A stretch of 37,631 nt of DNA from Trileptium ribeirensis (GCA_030248225.1 JASANE010029042.1:1-37631); one strand, 5' to 3'; positions 1 through 13,401 are shown, counted from the stretch's first letter. The notes: generated by a model from the sequence alone, not told the origin. A program made the numbers and translations.

Positions 1-997
1 CCTGAAACGATGTCGTAATTTATTCAACTAAATTTGCGATATATCCACATGGGAGTGGGCTCTGCACCCCCTTGGCAGTACCCTTCTGTATGAACCAGCG
101 TAATGCTATGCCTAACGCATTTTCTAGTACATTATAAAGCAAAAACACATTGGCTACTAGTGTCTCAACTCCAATTTGAAGAGCTCAGTCGTTGAGATGT
201 TACCTAAATTGGCCGCGATTAGGGGTGTCAAGTATTCGTTACCTTCTAGTACTTTCTACACTTCTAGTATTTTTCCAATAATATTCTTCTTCAGCGTTAA
301 TTATTGCGTTTTAAGCAGAAGCAAGGAATTTCGGTCGAGCAAGTAAGATCAGGTGTTGTGTCGTGTTGGTTTTGTAAGAACACGTCATACAGCTACTCGT
401 CAAAGATCACTATTTTTAAGCAAAGATTTGCATGTTTGTCAGAGAAGATCGGCTATCGGGCGTCATTTGTCCGATGTGCCACCATTTTTTTGAACTAAAT
501 AAGAATCTGTTTTTCTTCGAACGAACAATAGTTGATTTTTGCCGAGCACTGCTGTAGTGTCAGTTGTAGACTGTGGTGGTGGCTTCTCTGTTTTTCCGAC
601 TTGATAAGCGGATTCATCATTAGCAATATTACTTTTTAGTCATCAGTACGACTACAATGCTGTCTGTAAACGCTTCAGTAGCCGTTTGTTCCCGAATAAT
701 AGTTTGTCAGCTTTATTGGTGCTGTTGATAGATATTTCTTTTTACTCACCAAAAACCTACGTTGTTCTACAAAAATGACTGACGCGTTTCGCACAATTAA
801 TATCAAGCAAATTTTACCTGTTCGCGAACAAACTTTGAGCAGCTATTGAGGGAAAATTTAAAATTTTTCGAACGAACGAGGTCAAACATTGAGAAGAACA
901 GCACTCATTTCCGGCGAACAATCTGTACTAACAGTCTTAATCACCTTATTATCGGGCTTGTGTAACAGATCCGTACTCGATCGTTACGAGGTAGATT
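1..997. other. Non-coding stretch, probably intron
   Basis: AT-rich DNA with only short chance reading frames and no recognisable protein similarity. It contains several scattered copies of the short string TCGAACGAAC (near 516 and 868), which may be remnants of an old repeat. No other structure was seen. Confidence 0.5.
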
Positions 998-1340
998 AAT
1001 CCTGACCATAGCCCAATGGCAACATTTTATCGAATACCCTTAATCCTGGCCACAGTCTAATAGCCAGCATTTAATAGAAAATCTAATAATCCTGGCCACA
1101 GTATAATGGCGAACATTTAGTCAAATACTCCATTAATCCTGGCCACTGTGTAGTGGCCAATATTTACAAATACCACAATCCTGGCCACAGTGTAATGGCC
1201 AACATCAAATACCCCAATCCTGGCCACAGTGTAATGGCCAACATTTACAAATACCCCATTAATCCTGGCCACAGTGTAACGGCCAACATTTAGTCAAATA
1301 CCCCAATAATCCTGGCCACATGTGTAATGGCCAACATTAC
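998..1340. repeat. Minisatellite of eight 39-47 bp units, each with a hairpin
   Basis: Eight degenerate head-to-tail units begin with AATCCTGGCC at about 998, 1042, 1088, 1135, 1177, 1216, 1261 and 1308. Each unit has the core TGGCCA-cagtgtaa-TGGCCA. The two TGGCCA blocks are reverse complements of each other and of themselves, so every unit can fold into a 6-bp stem with an 8-nt loop. Length varies through a tail such as CATTTACAAATACCCCATT, which is shortened in the fifth and sixth units. The first two units are the most diverged, as expected at an array edge. Confidence 0.93.
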
Positions 1341-4300
1341 GGATTTACTTACGAATGTCTCCCAACATAGAATACCCAAAGGGGATGACCCAAATAAGAA
1401 CGCAACCAACCGTTGTATCGGAATACGTACGTGCATTGAATTAGAACCAACTAATGATCTTTTTGCGCAAGCGAATACATAAGCCGATTTCCCACGTACA
1501 TACGAACCGACCACAGGACCCTGTTGTCACCTTATTTATAGACTGCACAAATTATGAATCGTTACGTCGATTAACCTCTCTATGCATAGAGATTTTGCTC
1601 ATATTTCGGCCTGCATCGCCGACAGCTTATGTGATTAAAATGGGTATCGTTATTAACATTTCAGGAATGGATAATCGTCGAAGTACCGCTATAGTACATA
1701 TATATAATTGTTGACTGTCACCCATTGGTATACGTAATCTGTTTATTATTACCGCTATTATAACCGTATTGTTGTTGGCCATAAAGGCTTTTTTGGCGTA
1801 CTTGAAATATGGATATATATATATTAACATTACCATCGCTTTGTTGTACCATTTTGATTGCCATAAAGGCGCGTATTATGCAATTGATTAGTGTAACCCT
1901 GATCATACGGCGTATCTGTGTACCGATGGAATCGTTGTTTGTACTTTTAGGTGCATATACACGATTTAATACCAAATAAACGCGACACTCGCGTCGAGAC
2001 CTATTTTTACATGATTCCCTGAGTCGAGTTAGGATTTAAACTGTAGTTTTTGAGCCGACCGAGGTTAAACAAAATAAAGTTTGGTTGAACATTAACGATG
2101 GAACTCTGAATCATCTTTGGTCATGTTATTCTTGTCAAGTATTAATCAATGGTTTTACTCACGATTTTACCCAAAATGATTTAATTGAACACGAATCCGC
2201 CTGCATATTTTTGTACTTTGATCTTTGGAAACTCAGGACGAATTATTTATTGGAGGATAATTGTAGGATAAAACTAACCCGGAGCTTTGTTAAAATTTAA
2301 TTAGGGTGTTAATAACGCTCTAGATATCTAAATTGAGTTGAGAATCTTATCAACCCGCAATTAGGTATACCGACCCAACGCCCTACGAGCGAGACTGCTC
2401 ATTTAGAGCGAAATCTTAGCATATTTCAAAAGTTACTCCACGAATTTGGCTAAAATTTTACCCGATATCGATAAAGATCCGAGCTAGTGATTTAGAACAT
2501 AAAACTTCCAAATATCCCATTGGAATCACAAACCCGAATACCCTGAAGGGGCTTGTCTCCTCCGAGAACATAAATTTGAAATATCCTTAGATTCCCTCCA
2601 GGAATTTTGGTGAAACCTACATGGTTTCTTTGTAACAATGTCCTTTACTGAATACAGCCTAAAAATCAGTCAGTATTGAGTCGGAATCACAAACCCGACG
2701 GTCCGACAGGCGTCCGCCCCTGCCTCAAGCTTCAAACGTCTGTAACTCAAAGTTCTCTCCAGGAATTTTGATGATCTTTATCGTACAAATAGGTCTTCCA
2801 TTTGAGCCCTTAAGCACGGCAAAACCATGGCCCGTTCAAAAGTTACGCGAGGCCCAAACCCGAGCGGCGCAACCGCCGTTCAGATTTAGTTCAAATTACT
2901 TAAAGCGTCTTCTTTCGTAAGTAGGTTTCGGTCTTGCTTTTGCACATATTTTGGTCAGAAAAAGGAGAATATTAATTTCCCCAGTGTTGATATCTCGCAT
3001 TGGAAACATCAATATTTATTATGTAAGAGTTGGTTTCGCCAACCGTGATATCGAGTCTATCGGCTCTCGACCCGTTGGATCAATTTTTGTGAGGACCGTT
3101 GGCCCAGTCCTATTAAATCGATAAACAAAGTCGAACCCAGCCCCTGTGCAAAATTTTACAGCGAAAGGCTGGCAAATTAGAGAGATATTGAAAATTATAG
3201 GTTTTCCCCAGTCCCTATAATGTGAGACTTAAAATCTCGGTTGAAAACTAGGAAACCGAGCCATCTAAGGATACAGATGGAGTGGAATTCAGTTAATAAA
3301 TTTGTTACGGTTGTCCCGGCAACCGGGGCCGCCACTTACTCACTCGTTTCGTCGAGTAGGAACCGCTAGCAACACAACATAAATGATAGTACTGAGTAGA
3401 GCTCTTTTCGAGAGCCGTTTTCGAGGCAAACCAGCATAAACTTTAGTATGTACTTTTAGGATAGTGCCGATGACCTAGGAGGCATCTCTACACGTAGTTC
3501 TAGTTTTAGTCAAATTGGTAGATGCTTGAGTACAATATTAGCCCCTGCCCCTATGCCCTGAAGTTGCATGAAATTTGTGTAATGATAACGCATAGCCACT
3601 TTATTGGCAGCAATTAACTGGACCCATAGGATTTATTGGTTGTACCGTAAACTAGGGACTCGCCCAAGCGTGTACCTTGGCCCACATTAGTGCCGTTACC
3701 TAGTTGCAATAATGAATGATCCGATCAATTTAGAATAATTTCCACGTTGAGGAATTGAGTCAAGATATTAAATTAGTAAAGAAAATCAAATAAGTAAGTC
3801 ATGTTTGTTAGACCGCTTGAACTAGTAGAAGTTGAGAATGCACCAAAGCGGCTTATTACTTCGGTAGTGGCCTACTTCACGTTTAAGGGTATTGTTTATT
3901 GCCATTTATCAAGGATTGAGAAATTAGTTAATTCTTAACTGTGAAACCTGTCATAGGCTGAATTAGTGAATTTTCCACAAACGTTTGTTGACCTGGGTAA
4001 ACAAACCGTCGACTTAGTACGACCTTTTAGTCCGAATTGAACAACCCATTAGTACATAATGCGCTTGTAAGCCCTTAGATCTGCATTCAGTTTTAGAGCA
4101 GTACCTTTTGATAGAATTACCGCCGAACACCAAGTTACTTTATACGTTTATTGCAGCAGTGGAAGTGGAGGCCAAGGCAGCGCCGTCAACCGTTTTGTAA
4201 TATTAGAGAGTCCATCTGGAGCTCTCCATTAGGCTGAACTAGGTTTAAGCATCGTATGGATCAAACATTATCCAACCGCCTCATATTAGGACGCGAAAAT

Positions 4301-6656
4301 ACCCTAAGTTGCACTTCAGAGTTTAGATTTTAGAAATTCTTTTCTTTATCGCTCGTGGGAGCGCCGTACTTATTGGTAAAAATATATTGTTCCGCTGAGC
4401 CAAGCGCGAACGAAGGTCCTAAGTGAACCCCGATTCACACTTGAAATTGATGATTTATCACTTTTCCCTGGACCCGGTTCGATCCGGCGTCTTCTAAAAT
4501 TGTGTAAATTTGGCAGCAAAAATAAAATATCAAAATGCCTAGTGTTGGTAAAGTACAGTTAATGTACACAACATAGTACAAAATTTAGTAGTAAATTTTG
4601 TGTTAAGAAAAGCTGAAAAGTTAGCAAATTTTGGTCCCAGCCTCAGTTTACCGGGACCCATAAGCCACTCGTTGGATAATTTTAACCGGCCTATTTTGAC
4701 ACTAAATTTTCTCAGGTTGATAGACACAGAAAAGTGTTTTTGAAGTTATTTAGGGTGCAAACGAGCATAGATCAAGGCTCGAATTTCGTATCTTTATTAC
4801 GGTGCGTGAAGGATGATTTTATAAGAACTTGGAATCGAATTTAACCAGTCGTATTTTTGTAATGCTTTATAATTATTTTTGTAATTTATATGCTGGAAAA
4901 TTTTATCTTATACTCATGGTCGCCGTCTGTATGTATGTTTGCGAGTAGCAAAAGAACAGCCGTACCCTTGTCGCACTAAAGAAAATTAGGAGTCATACCG
5001 ATGATCACGTCCCAAACTTACCGTTATATCGATATATACCATTACTCTTTTGTTGTAATAATTCGTTGTTGTCAATCCCATCGCTACTTTACCTCAGTTA
5101 AAATATTCACTTATCATGTACTATAGCCGTGAGTAGGATGAGCAAGATCACGACCAGCAATCCCCATTGTACGCTTTGCCACGTATACCCCATTCGTACC
5201 CGTTATAATTACGCCTTTCGCTTACCTGAACGTATTGTTTTGTCGGAGTACCCTCAAGTAGCAATCGTAGTGAGCGAGTAGTTAGTCGAATGGCGCCTCT
5301 CTCGATAACTAACCGTTTTACGCTTCGTGTCACTCACCTGTATTTGCTTTTACCCTGACCCGCTTTAAATGAGTTAGGTGAGCGCAGCTGTCGTTAGAAA
5401 AGGCTCAGTAGTTTACGCCATGGATCGAATCAGCTGTGAGAGTTCTATGAAAAAGGCGGTGACTCCGCAACTTACCCCGTTTGTCACCCTGCTCATTCTC
5501 CTAATAGCTTACCATACTATTGACATTGTACCTATTGTATTCGGCCGTATAGTATGTTCTTGTCCATATACGATGTTGTCTCTTGAATAAAGACTCAATC
5601 AATCCCAATGTGTCCAAGTGTTTTGCTGACCCTAGTAGCTATAGATATTAGAAGGGGTTTGAAATCCGTCACCCCTATCGACAACGCGCGTTCAGGTTTG
5701 ACACGCGCACTGAAGAAGCAAACCTTAGCGTGACTCGCCGATTCCAATCCAATTGTATTACTGCGTGAGTACTACTCGTGCGACCAATAAGGAAAACATA
5801 CCGCAGAATTAAAACTTTCGCTGAACACCCAGATAGGAAATCACACACGAATCCGACGGTAAACGTCTAGGGATTTGACGGACCCTAGTGGGGGCCACTG
5901 GCTAAATAAATTAACCGTTCCAGAAAGTAGGAAAATCGATCAAATCCGCATACCTTTTAAATACACTTCCAGTTAAACGAGGACATGGAATAGTGGTATG
6001 GTCTCTTTGGCCTGAAAGCAGGTGACGGAGCCAACCTCCTTGGGAACCTCAAAGGTAGTACCTCTTAGGCTACGTGCGCAACCCGTTCGGCAGGATCAGA
6101 ACACATTCTGTGAAGCGCTCCTGCGGCTTGCTAAACTCCGTAATTTCTTGGGTCTGACCCGAATCAAAAAGGAAAAATAAAAATTTGAACCCAACAGGTC
6201 CGCCCTTGAGGTTACGATAGACGGGGTTGTATGGGCATTACGTATGTGGAAGTTCGTAATGCAGCAGCGTCAAGTCGATATTACACTTGTAATAATGGGC
6301 TTAGTTTGAAGTACGCTGCGGAATTATTTTTTTAATTCTGCCACCATAGCTTTTATTTTCGATGCTCGCTTTATTTCATTTTGTGTTGTTTATTTGGCTT
6401 GACCGATTACGAAGGACTTGGCTGTATGAAGTTTTCCCAAGATTTGTTCCATACAAATTGTGGAAGGCACCGAAAATGCGGCAGGGAATCAATTTGGTGT
6501 GGCTCAAGACGTGATTAGTATCTGACTTTTTGTGACGCCGGGCACGGCGACAATGTGTGTCTGTGTAAATTTTCATGGGACACCACTGGTATTATTTATG
6601 CAAAAGCCGGTTTCGTGTTCCTTTATCAGCTACGGCAACCGCCAAAAATGGCAATC
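1341..6656. other. Long non-coding stretch
   Basis: No coding exon is recognisable on either strand. The small reading frames here (62-86 codons) have no family motifs. Around 2500-2760 two blocks share the phrase ATCACAAACCCGA (about 2525 and 2686) and similar flanks, which suggests old degenerate repeat DNA. The stretch most likely belongs to an intron upstream of the endophilin B exons or to intergenic DNA. Confidence 0.5.
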
Positions 6657-6710
6657 GATCGCTCGAGACCCGCTCGAAATAAATTTGTTATAAAAATAGA
6701 ATTTATTATC
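6657..6710 (+). repeat. Dispersed repeat, copy 1
   Basis: This segment resembles 12526-12590: both read roughly GATCGCTCG-(8-10 nt)-GCTCGA followed by ATAAATTT, an A-rich gap and ATAGAATTTATTAT. The shared, gapped similarity over about 55 bp points to two members of an unclassified dispersed family. No target duplication was resolved. Confidence 0.5.
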
Positions 6711-8778
6711 GTTGGGTTTTATAGAGCCTAGGTCCTAGCAAACATTGATTCAGAAAATGATAATTCAAAGCGCAGGAAGCCTTTGACAAGAGATTTCCCA
6801 CAAGACGTTACAGCCCATCGAGCTGTAGGCATTATATTGGCAATTAAATCTATTTTTTTGTGGAAATGTATTTAGTAAAATGAATAAATTTTTTGCCAAA
6901 TTTTGTTAAAGCCAAATGTTATATATATCTAGTCATCTTTTCCACGACAAATTCAGTTTAACTTTGGATGTGATCATTTAACTTGAGAATAGATGGATCG
7001 ATTCAGCTAAAATTTTTACAGAGGTTATGATATTATGTTACATAAATATGCAGCAAATTATACTGTTCTGAGGAGTAACGGACACAAAACTGGCACGTTG
7101 TGTAAAATTTTACGTACTGCAAAGAATTCACGGGCTAAAAGAGAATATTTTGGACCAAAGCCTCTAAAATTTCACTGCTGTTGTAATTAGGTTCCTAGTA
7201 GTATGGTGAACTGATCTTTCCACTATTTTCACTATGATCTCAAGGGTTATACATTGCTGAAGGTTATTTCTGTATCACGGTCAACTGAGTAATAATAGTT
7301 CAAACTTTAAATAATCTATTTGACGAAAAATTCAATTATTGTCATCTATAATCGCGTAATGCCTATTTTGATTTGGATATGTTTTCATTGCCTTTGTTCA
7401 ATTCAGTAATGGTATCCATCATTCTTGTATCCCTTCATTAGAAGAGTACAATGGGGAAGAATTCATTTATATTCAAAGTTCTGCTATCAACTTTCAAAAT
7501 AGATTGCTTGCTTCGATTTTTCCATAATATGTGTAATGCATGCTTGTGAGTATATCTGCGCTACTTACTTCGTCCCGATTGTATGTCAAATTCTCCGTGG
7601 AACTTGTGTGCGAAGCACTGGTTTCTGACTAGTTATATATGGGAAAAGTTAAGCTGTAGAGCCAATGGTCCTAGCGAAGCATCTAGTTATTAATTGAAAT
7701 AGTTTCAAAATCTCGGGCTCCGAATTCATGGTCAGGTGTGATTCCAAAAAAGGGAAGGACTCAATTTCACTTTTTGTAACAATTTTAAATTGTTTTAACA
7801 TTTTTAATCCCTGTGCTTGCTTCCACGTGGCTAAAATTTTTGAAGTCAAATTTTAAGCAATCCTGTGCGCCTTCAGCAGTGTTTTTGATAAGTTAAAATT
7901 ACTTGTGATTAAATTACCGTTATATCGTCGTTATATCTTATTTTACGATGTCGACCAAAACATCTGGAAGTGAGCGTAAGAAATAGCGTTTTACGAAGGG
8001 AAGGTCAACAATAGGGGTCGGATTTAACTATTGCTCCACCATCCCTTACCCTATTCCAAAAGCTCTGTTTCTCAAAGTATTCCCGGATTTCGGCCCGTTA
8101 CGCTTGGCTCTTTCGATAGCAATCAGCTATCCTGTCTCAGCCATAATGTGCCAAATGGCCAGTCTCGTTAAACCAAAGCTGCACTTTAAAAGTCGACTGC
8201 AGTGCCCTGTTTTGTCAAATGATGGATTTGCTAAGCGCATTGTGACAAATGAGCACTGATCGGGTACCTTCGTCACATGCTCACTATTGGTTCACCCCCT
8301 CCAGTCTTTAATCATTATCTGAGTGCATGCAGATTTTTGCATGTTTTGAGCTTTCGTTACAATACCTTTGCTTTTGTTCGGGTTCGCTGGCTATTTCCCT
8401 GAATGAGGCTTCTTTAGTCTAATCAATTATTGTTTTTTTAAGATCATGAGCTTTTTGATGCAACCCCGTTTTGTAGTTTATTATTAGGATTGTTTCTTGT
8501 ATTTTATTTTAGTCACATCACTTCTATCTATGTGTTTTGGAGTAATAATGTCTGGGGGGAAGGAGGCCCCAAGATTTACTCGGTTTTCCCAGGTCATGTA
8601 AATTTTGAAGTCCTCCAGGTATTTTGAAGTGACATAATCTTTTATTACCGCTTGTGATAAATTCCTGAGTAATATGAAGTTACTGGAGCTTAAATAAGCA
8701 GATTCATTGAAAAAATAGTAAATATTCCAGAAAAACAGCGATATGCATGTCGTAAAAGCTGGGATTACGCACTAAAAT
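6711..8778. other. Non-coding stretch
   Basis: AT-rich DNA without recognisable genes. The only reading frame of note (7649-7849, - strand, 66 codons) has no family motif and is treated as chance. Confidence 0.5.
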
Positions 8779-9135
8779 TGTAAGACACCCTGTAAACCTT
8801 GGGTCCACGGTTTTCCCCCTAGCTAACCTAGGACAACTCCCTAGGATGGAGCTGGTGGACCCCTGGTACTGATTTGGTTTTGATTATATTGATAGGCTGT
8901 AAGACACCCTGTAAACCTCGGGTCCACGGTTTTCCCCCTAGCTAACCTAGGACAACTCCCTAGGATGGAGCTGGTGGACCCCTGGTACTGATTTGGTTTT
9001 GATTATATTGATAGGCTGTAAGACACCCTGTAAACCTCGGGTCCACGGTTTTCCCCCTAGCTAACCTAGGACAACTCCCTAGGATGGAGCTGGTGGACCC
9101 CTGGTACTGATTTGGTTTTGATTATATTGACAGGC
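8779..9135. repeat. Three tandem copies of a 119-bp unit with nested inverted repeats
   Basis: Units begin with TGTAAGACACCCTG at 8779, 8898 and 9017, an exact 119-bp period, and differ at only a few positions (for example CCTT against CCTC after GTAAA). Inside each unit GGGTCCAC (8801-8808 in copy 1) pairs with GTGGACCC (8855-8862). Within that loop are CCTAGG-acaactc-CCTAGG blocks that can form a second stem. The near-identity implies recent amplification or homogenisation. No hammerhead core (CTGATGA with GAAA) was seen, so a self-cleaving satellite is not supported. The array may be longer in the real genome if the assembly collapsed it. Confidence 0.95.
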
Positions 9136-11200
9136 TCTGTTTTCTAAACCATAGATAATGTCAACAATGTCTAATTAACGTTAGATATTAATATGATTTT
9201 GATCACAAAACTGTTGAAAATTGCTGGACCGATTGCTTTACCTATCCGCTGTTTCTCTCCTATCCCAGTTTTGTGTGTTGGATAATTTTCAATGATTTTT
9301 CTAATAATGGAGTAGTAATGTTTATTATTTTTACGGCTAATGGTATAATAATTGAAACAGTGTGACAGCCACAAACTATGGGGCTATGTGGCCAGAAACA
9401 AGCAAACGAACTTTATGCACTGTTATATGCGTGGTGGATAAAACGAAGCGAAATCTTATACAAACCAAAAACAACTCTATAGCTCGAGCGGAGATATTAT
9501 CATTTTCGTGTATTATGGGTCCATTGAGGAACCCCGTTGTATATAAATTTATAGACTTATTGTGCTCTAGAAAATGAGCCTAGTTTGACTCAGATATCTA
9601 CACAGGTTGCCCAGTTACAATAAGTAACCAGATTTTTGTGTCCCATTGGGACCTACCCGAGTTCCGAGTCAGAACCTACCTGGCCGGCGTTTATTTTTCG
9701 GGGAGAAAAGATATTGGAATCGGGCCTAGCGAATTTAGCTAAAACACAGATGTTAAGCTTTCAAATGACATATGGCGCGAATCCGCCCAAACAAAGTTGA
9801 GTTATGCGTGTACCCTAAAAACCAATGACGGATACTGCCAAATTTAGCCACTACCACGGTTATCAAAGTCTTCGTTCGTTTCATTCGCTACACTCAGAAA
9901 TCAATAAGTAAGCCATTTTATTCAACGCAGAAAAAAATCTAGACAAATCTTGATACACTGCATGCAATACATAGCGAAACAAATGAAGACGGGCTACATT
10001 TTTGGAAATCGGGCTCGTCGACCGTAAAATTCTTGAATCCCGCGAGAGGTATTAGTATTATAGTCATGGACTCTAGATAACAAAACCATCGTATTCAGCG
10101 TGTTTGATAACCTTATAGACGCTTGTTGTAAGGTAAAAACACAATAACATGCCGAAATTTGAAAAACCAATTTCTGTCAAAGGTTGACGGGCTGTATTCA
10201 GGCCCAGAGCGATCCAGGTAGTTGTGCTACAATAAATTGTTGTTCAGTAACGTTATAGTTCTCCACGAAAAGCCTGTGTCAAAACCTATGGGCTGCGAAA
10301 CACTGGACAGGCAAAGAAGTCTTAAAACCCGTTTTTCACTGGGAAAATGAGGCCGGAGCTCTTAGCGTTTGAGGGACATATCAGTATAACTTTTGGAATC
10401 GAACAAAACCCTTTGTCGAAATTTATGCATCCGTAGATGAGTTATGATTGACACCGAGAGAGAAAACAAACGAAATTTTTGACATCTCTCAATGGAAACT
10501 TCGCTCCGTTCGTTTCAATATTACGTTAATGTTGTTTAGATATATCGGAGGTTTGACCACTTTTTTATCTCTTAATCCGGTCTCTGATCAACTTGAATAC
10601 GATTGAATCTATTTTACCCTTATTGGCTCATCCAAACTACTTTTCGTGAAATTCAGGAGAACTTTATTTGATTTTTGCACCACCAAAATTCTTTTAAAAT
10701 TCAAAGAGCTATTGCTTGAAATTTCACAGATAATTTTTAATAACATAATTTTTTAAAAGATCGTTCTTTGAAATTTCAAGGAATATCTATCTGGTGGTAA
10801 AAAATTCTTAAAAAATGCTTAAAAAATGTTTTTAAATTTAATTTTCGTAAGGGGGGCTACATTTTGCATACCCCGTTTTTGGCACTTTATGACCTTTGTC
10901 CTCATAATCAAAAGAGTTTTTGCTGAAAAATTAGCAAATACCTAAGGATCACAGTGAAATGAAAAACACACATCTATCACGTGTTGGCTATACGGCTAAC
11001 GTTTATAGTGGGACATGTGTTTTTGGCTTCACTTGACCAACCCGGTTTGAAGGCCTTTGGTTCCTGCTATGTTAGGGTTACAGAGGTCCACCATGCCTCA
11101 TTATGACCGTCGGGCATGATATTACTTCATTTCACAGCGGCGTTAAATTTCCTTCCAAAAGACTGATGTTATGGGCCAAAAAGCGTCGATGTAGCTCCCA
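9136..11200. other. Non-coding stretch
   Basis: No gene was recognised. The part at 10600-10850 is very AT-rich with repeated GAAATTTCA strings. Confidence 0.5.
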
Positions 11201-11227
11201 CCACCCCCCCCAACTCAATGACATGGT

Positions 11228-11241
11228 TTCGTGAAATGACC
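11228..11241. repeat. Possible solo end of the 17396-18961 transposon family
   Basis: The 14-nt string cgtgaaatgaccca here also ends the element at 18961, and a C-rich tract precedes it in this copy (around 11200-11212). A matching GGGTCATTTCAC left end was not found upstream, so this is at best a truncated relative. Confidence 0.3.
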
Positions 11242-11943
11242 CAACTATATCTTTGGCAAGTCCATGGCGCTCTCTTAGTTCAGAACAGGGAGGAACTAAA
11301 AATACCTGGGGACGATTCCCCAGTCTATTTAGCGTGCCCTTTCCAGATAAACTGGGGTGACCATAAAGTCTTGTAACTGTCAGAAAATACCATTTGTAAG
11401 TAATTTAACGTCCAATTTTAATCCGCGCATCTAGAATGGGGCTGTTTAAGCTATTTTTTTGTGCTTCAATACAAATTTTTGAATTTTTTCGAAAAATCGG
11501 GATTATTTCCCTCATTTTTAGACAGTCTGAAAAAATGGTTAATTTTAGTCACGCATGCAAGTAACTGCGGGGGGCTCTCTATTTGGAGAAGCCAACCCTA
11601 GTGGTGAATATCTTATAACAAACCTTAAGTGTGTAGTACTTTTGCATCTCGGCATGTTCAAAATTTATGGGGGAGATGTGAACTGGGGGCAGCCCTATAG
11701 AACTGATGCAGAACCCGATCGTGAGGCCGCCCGAAAAGAGGCCTGTTCCCGGTTCAACCGGGCCCCAAAAATATGTGTGGGGGAGTATTTAATGCTCGTC
11801 ATCATGTCGTATTTTTTATCACTTTAGCAATTGCAAGCCGTGGATGCTTAATTGACAGTTATGCGTTTCAGAGTTTTATAAAAATGGGGTTTTACAATGT
11901 AAAACAATGAGTCGTAAATAATTCTGTACCTATTTTATTAGTA

Positions 11944-12243
11944 GTGGCGGTAGCACAGTCCCGTTCCCAGCAAACAGCCAGGCGACAGCAACAATTTCCA
12001 GGACTAATAGCAGCAGGAGACCGATTATGCCTCAATTGTGGGCACGAAACTGGGCATCGAAAATGTATGTGGCTACGAACTGGGCCGGGCCGGCTATGTG
12101 AAACCCACCACTTCTCTCCCCATTGTCAAGTAGTTGCTTTGGAAACGTGGATTAGTTTTACTTCATCTTCTGAAACGATCGTGGTGAGCATTCGGTGTCG
12201 AGTATGTAGAAATTTGAGTTTTGACGGACCCGCTGTCAGCTAG
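11944..12243 (+). other. Cys/His-rich open frame of uncertain status
   Basis: An open frame of about 100 codons begins at a GTG and ends at TAG (12241), just upstream of the first recognised endophilin B exon. Its translation contains CLNCGHETGHRKC, which resembles a gag-type zinc knuckle with altered spacing (C-x2-C-x5-H-x2-C rather than C-x2-C-x4-H-x4-C). A second Cys/His cluster and RCRVC follow. I see no ATG, no flanking polymerase domain and no similarity to BAR-domain sequence. It could be a retroelement relic or chance. It does not read as an endophilin exon. Confidence 0.2.
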
Positions 12244-12365
12244 GCTTCCAAAAACGATTAGCTTGCGAAAGTATTGACATTATTTTGCCTAATTTTCTTT
12301 TATTTAGATATTTTCTTCATTGCCGAGTTATTTTATAAATATTTATATTGTAATCTTTGTTTTAG

Positions 12366-12455
12366 GCTGAAGCAGATCTCCGCGTTGCGCAGTCAGAATT
12401 TGACAAACAAGCTGAAATTTTAAAGTTGCTGCTTGAAGGCATCCAAACCGCACAT
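12366..12455 (+). CDS. Endophilin B exon (BAR domain, C-terminal part)
   Basis: A 90-bp exon runs from an AG acceptor (pyrimidine-rich tract ending TTGTTTTAG at 12365) to a GTAAGT donor at 12456. It is open in phase 0 for 30 codons. The translation begins AEADLRVAQSEFDKQAEI and continues KLLLEGIQTAH, closely matching the BAR-domain segment of endophilin B (SH3GLB family, pattern S-E-F-D-R-Q-A-E-I-T-R-L-L-L-E-G-I). Endophilin B proteins are cytosolic, bind and curve membranes as BAR dimers, and act in organelle dynamics and autophagy. The exon joins in phase to 13402-13502. Upstream exons coding the N-terminal helix and most of the BAR domain were not found in the window, so the preceding intron is long or the gene starts off-window. 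Confidence 0.9.
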
Positions 12456-12525
12456 GTAAGTTGTTGTTGGTTTATTTATTTTCGTTTCTGGGACAAATGT
12501 TACAGTACCCGACAAAACTGACTGC

Positions 12526-12590
12526 CGCTCGCTCGTGACTGGCTCGACATAAATTTTTTTCAAAAAATAGAATTTATTATTAATTTAAGT
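12526..12590 (+). repeat. Dispersed repeat, copy 2
   Basis: This is the partner of the segment at 6657-6710, sharing GCTCGA, ATAAATTT and ATAGAATTTATTATT in the same order. It lies in the intron just after the first recognised endophilin B exon. Confidence 0.5.
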
Positions 12591-13401
12591 AGTTTCGAAA
12601 TCTCGAGTGAGCCGCTCGCTTAAAAGGCGACGGTCGCTTTTGGTGCGTGCCGTTAGTTTCGTTAGCTGCTTCCTGCTGTCTCGACTGCGGTAGTGATCGA
12701 TGGTGCTGCTCGTCGGTATCGCTTGCGAAACATTCATTTTTCTGTTTCGGGCAGTAGGTGTAGCGAAGAGAACCGTCTAGTTTAGTCGGGCGACAGTTGC
12801 AATCATAATTTAAGTTCGTATAAAAGCCAACTCAGACGAAACGTTCGTATAAACAGGAACAAATCTCTTAAAGTCACAAACGAAAGACCTTTTAGACGGA
12901 CGGAAACGGAAGAACAAAGCAAACCAAAGACTAATGTTGGCTCGAGTTCATAGCGGTATAATTACGTGTAAAGTAGTATGAACGAGTCGTCGACAGAAAA
13001 AAGACTAGTCATGTTTATTGATTTATATGCAATTTCGGTCGGATTTATGTAATTTTAAACGATCGCTTTTCATTTTAAAGCAAACGCACAAATCAAAATA
13101 AATCGCAAACAATCTAACACCATTCTAGCGAAGATTAACGAAATGTGCCTAAACATATTTTGAGATTTTTGAGCACTTAATTCTGATCGCGTAGCTGTAG
13201 TGTTGTGTCGTTATTTTTTGTACCATCTTGAATGAAATTTGCAACTTATTCGAAAAATCGATGAAGTTTCGCAACAACGGTTTGCGATTCGCTATCGGCT
13301 ATTACAAAATAGGATAGTCGATGGGCGCCAATTGAGTTTACTCGTGCATAACAATAAATATTGTCCTACTGCTGTGGTTGTAAGTATTGTTTTTGTTGCA
13401 G

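Noticed and set aside
2085..2300. 71-codon ORF with CYSC and a later H-x4-C, resembling a zinc finger
   Set aside because: Spacing fits no zinc-finger class, and the frame is short and isolated.
8779..9135. Hammerhead-ribozyme satellite
   Set aside because: The 119-bp unit lacks the CTGATGA and GAAA core.
12819..12826. TATAAAAG in a moderately GC-rich part of the endophilin B intron, as an alternative promoter
   Set aside because: No initiator at the proper distance and no first exon were identified; the motif is expected by chance in AT-rich DNA.
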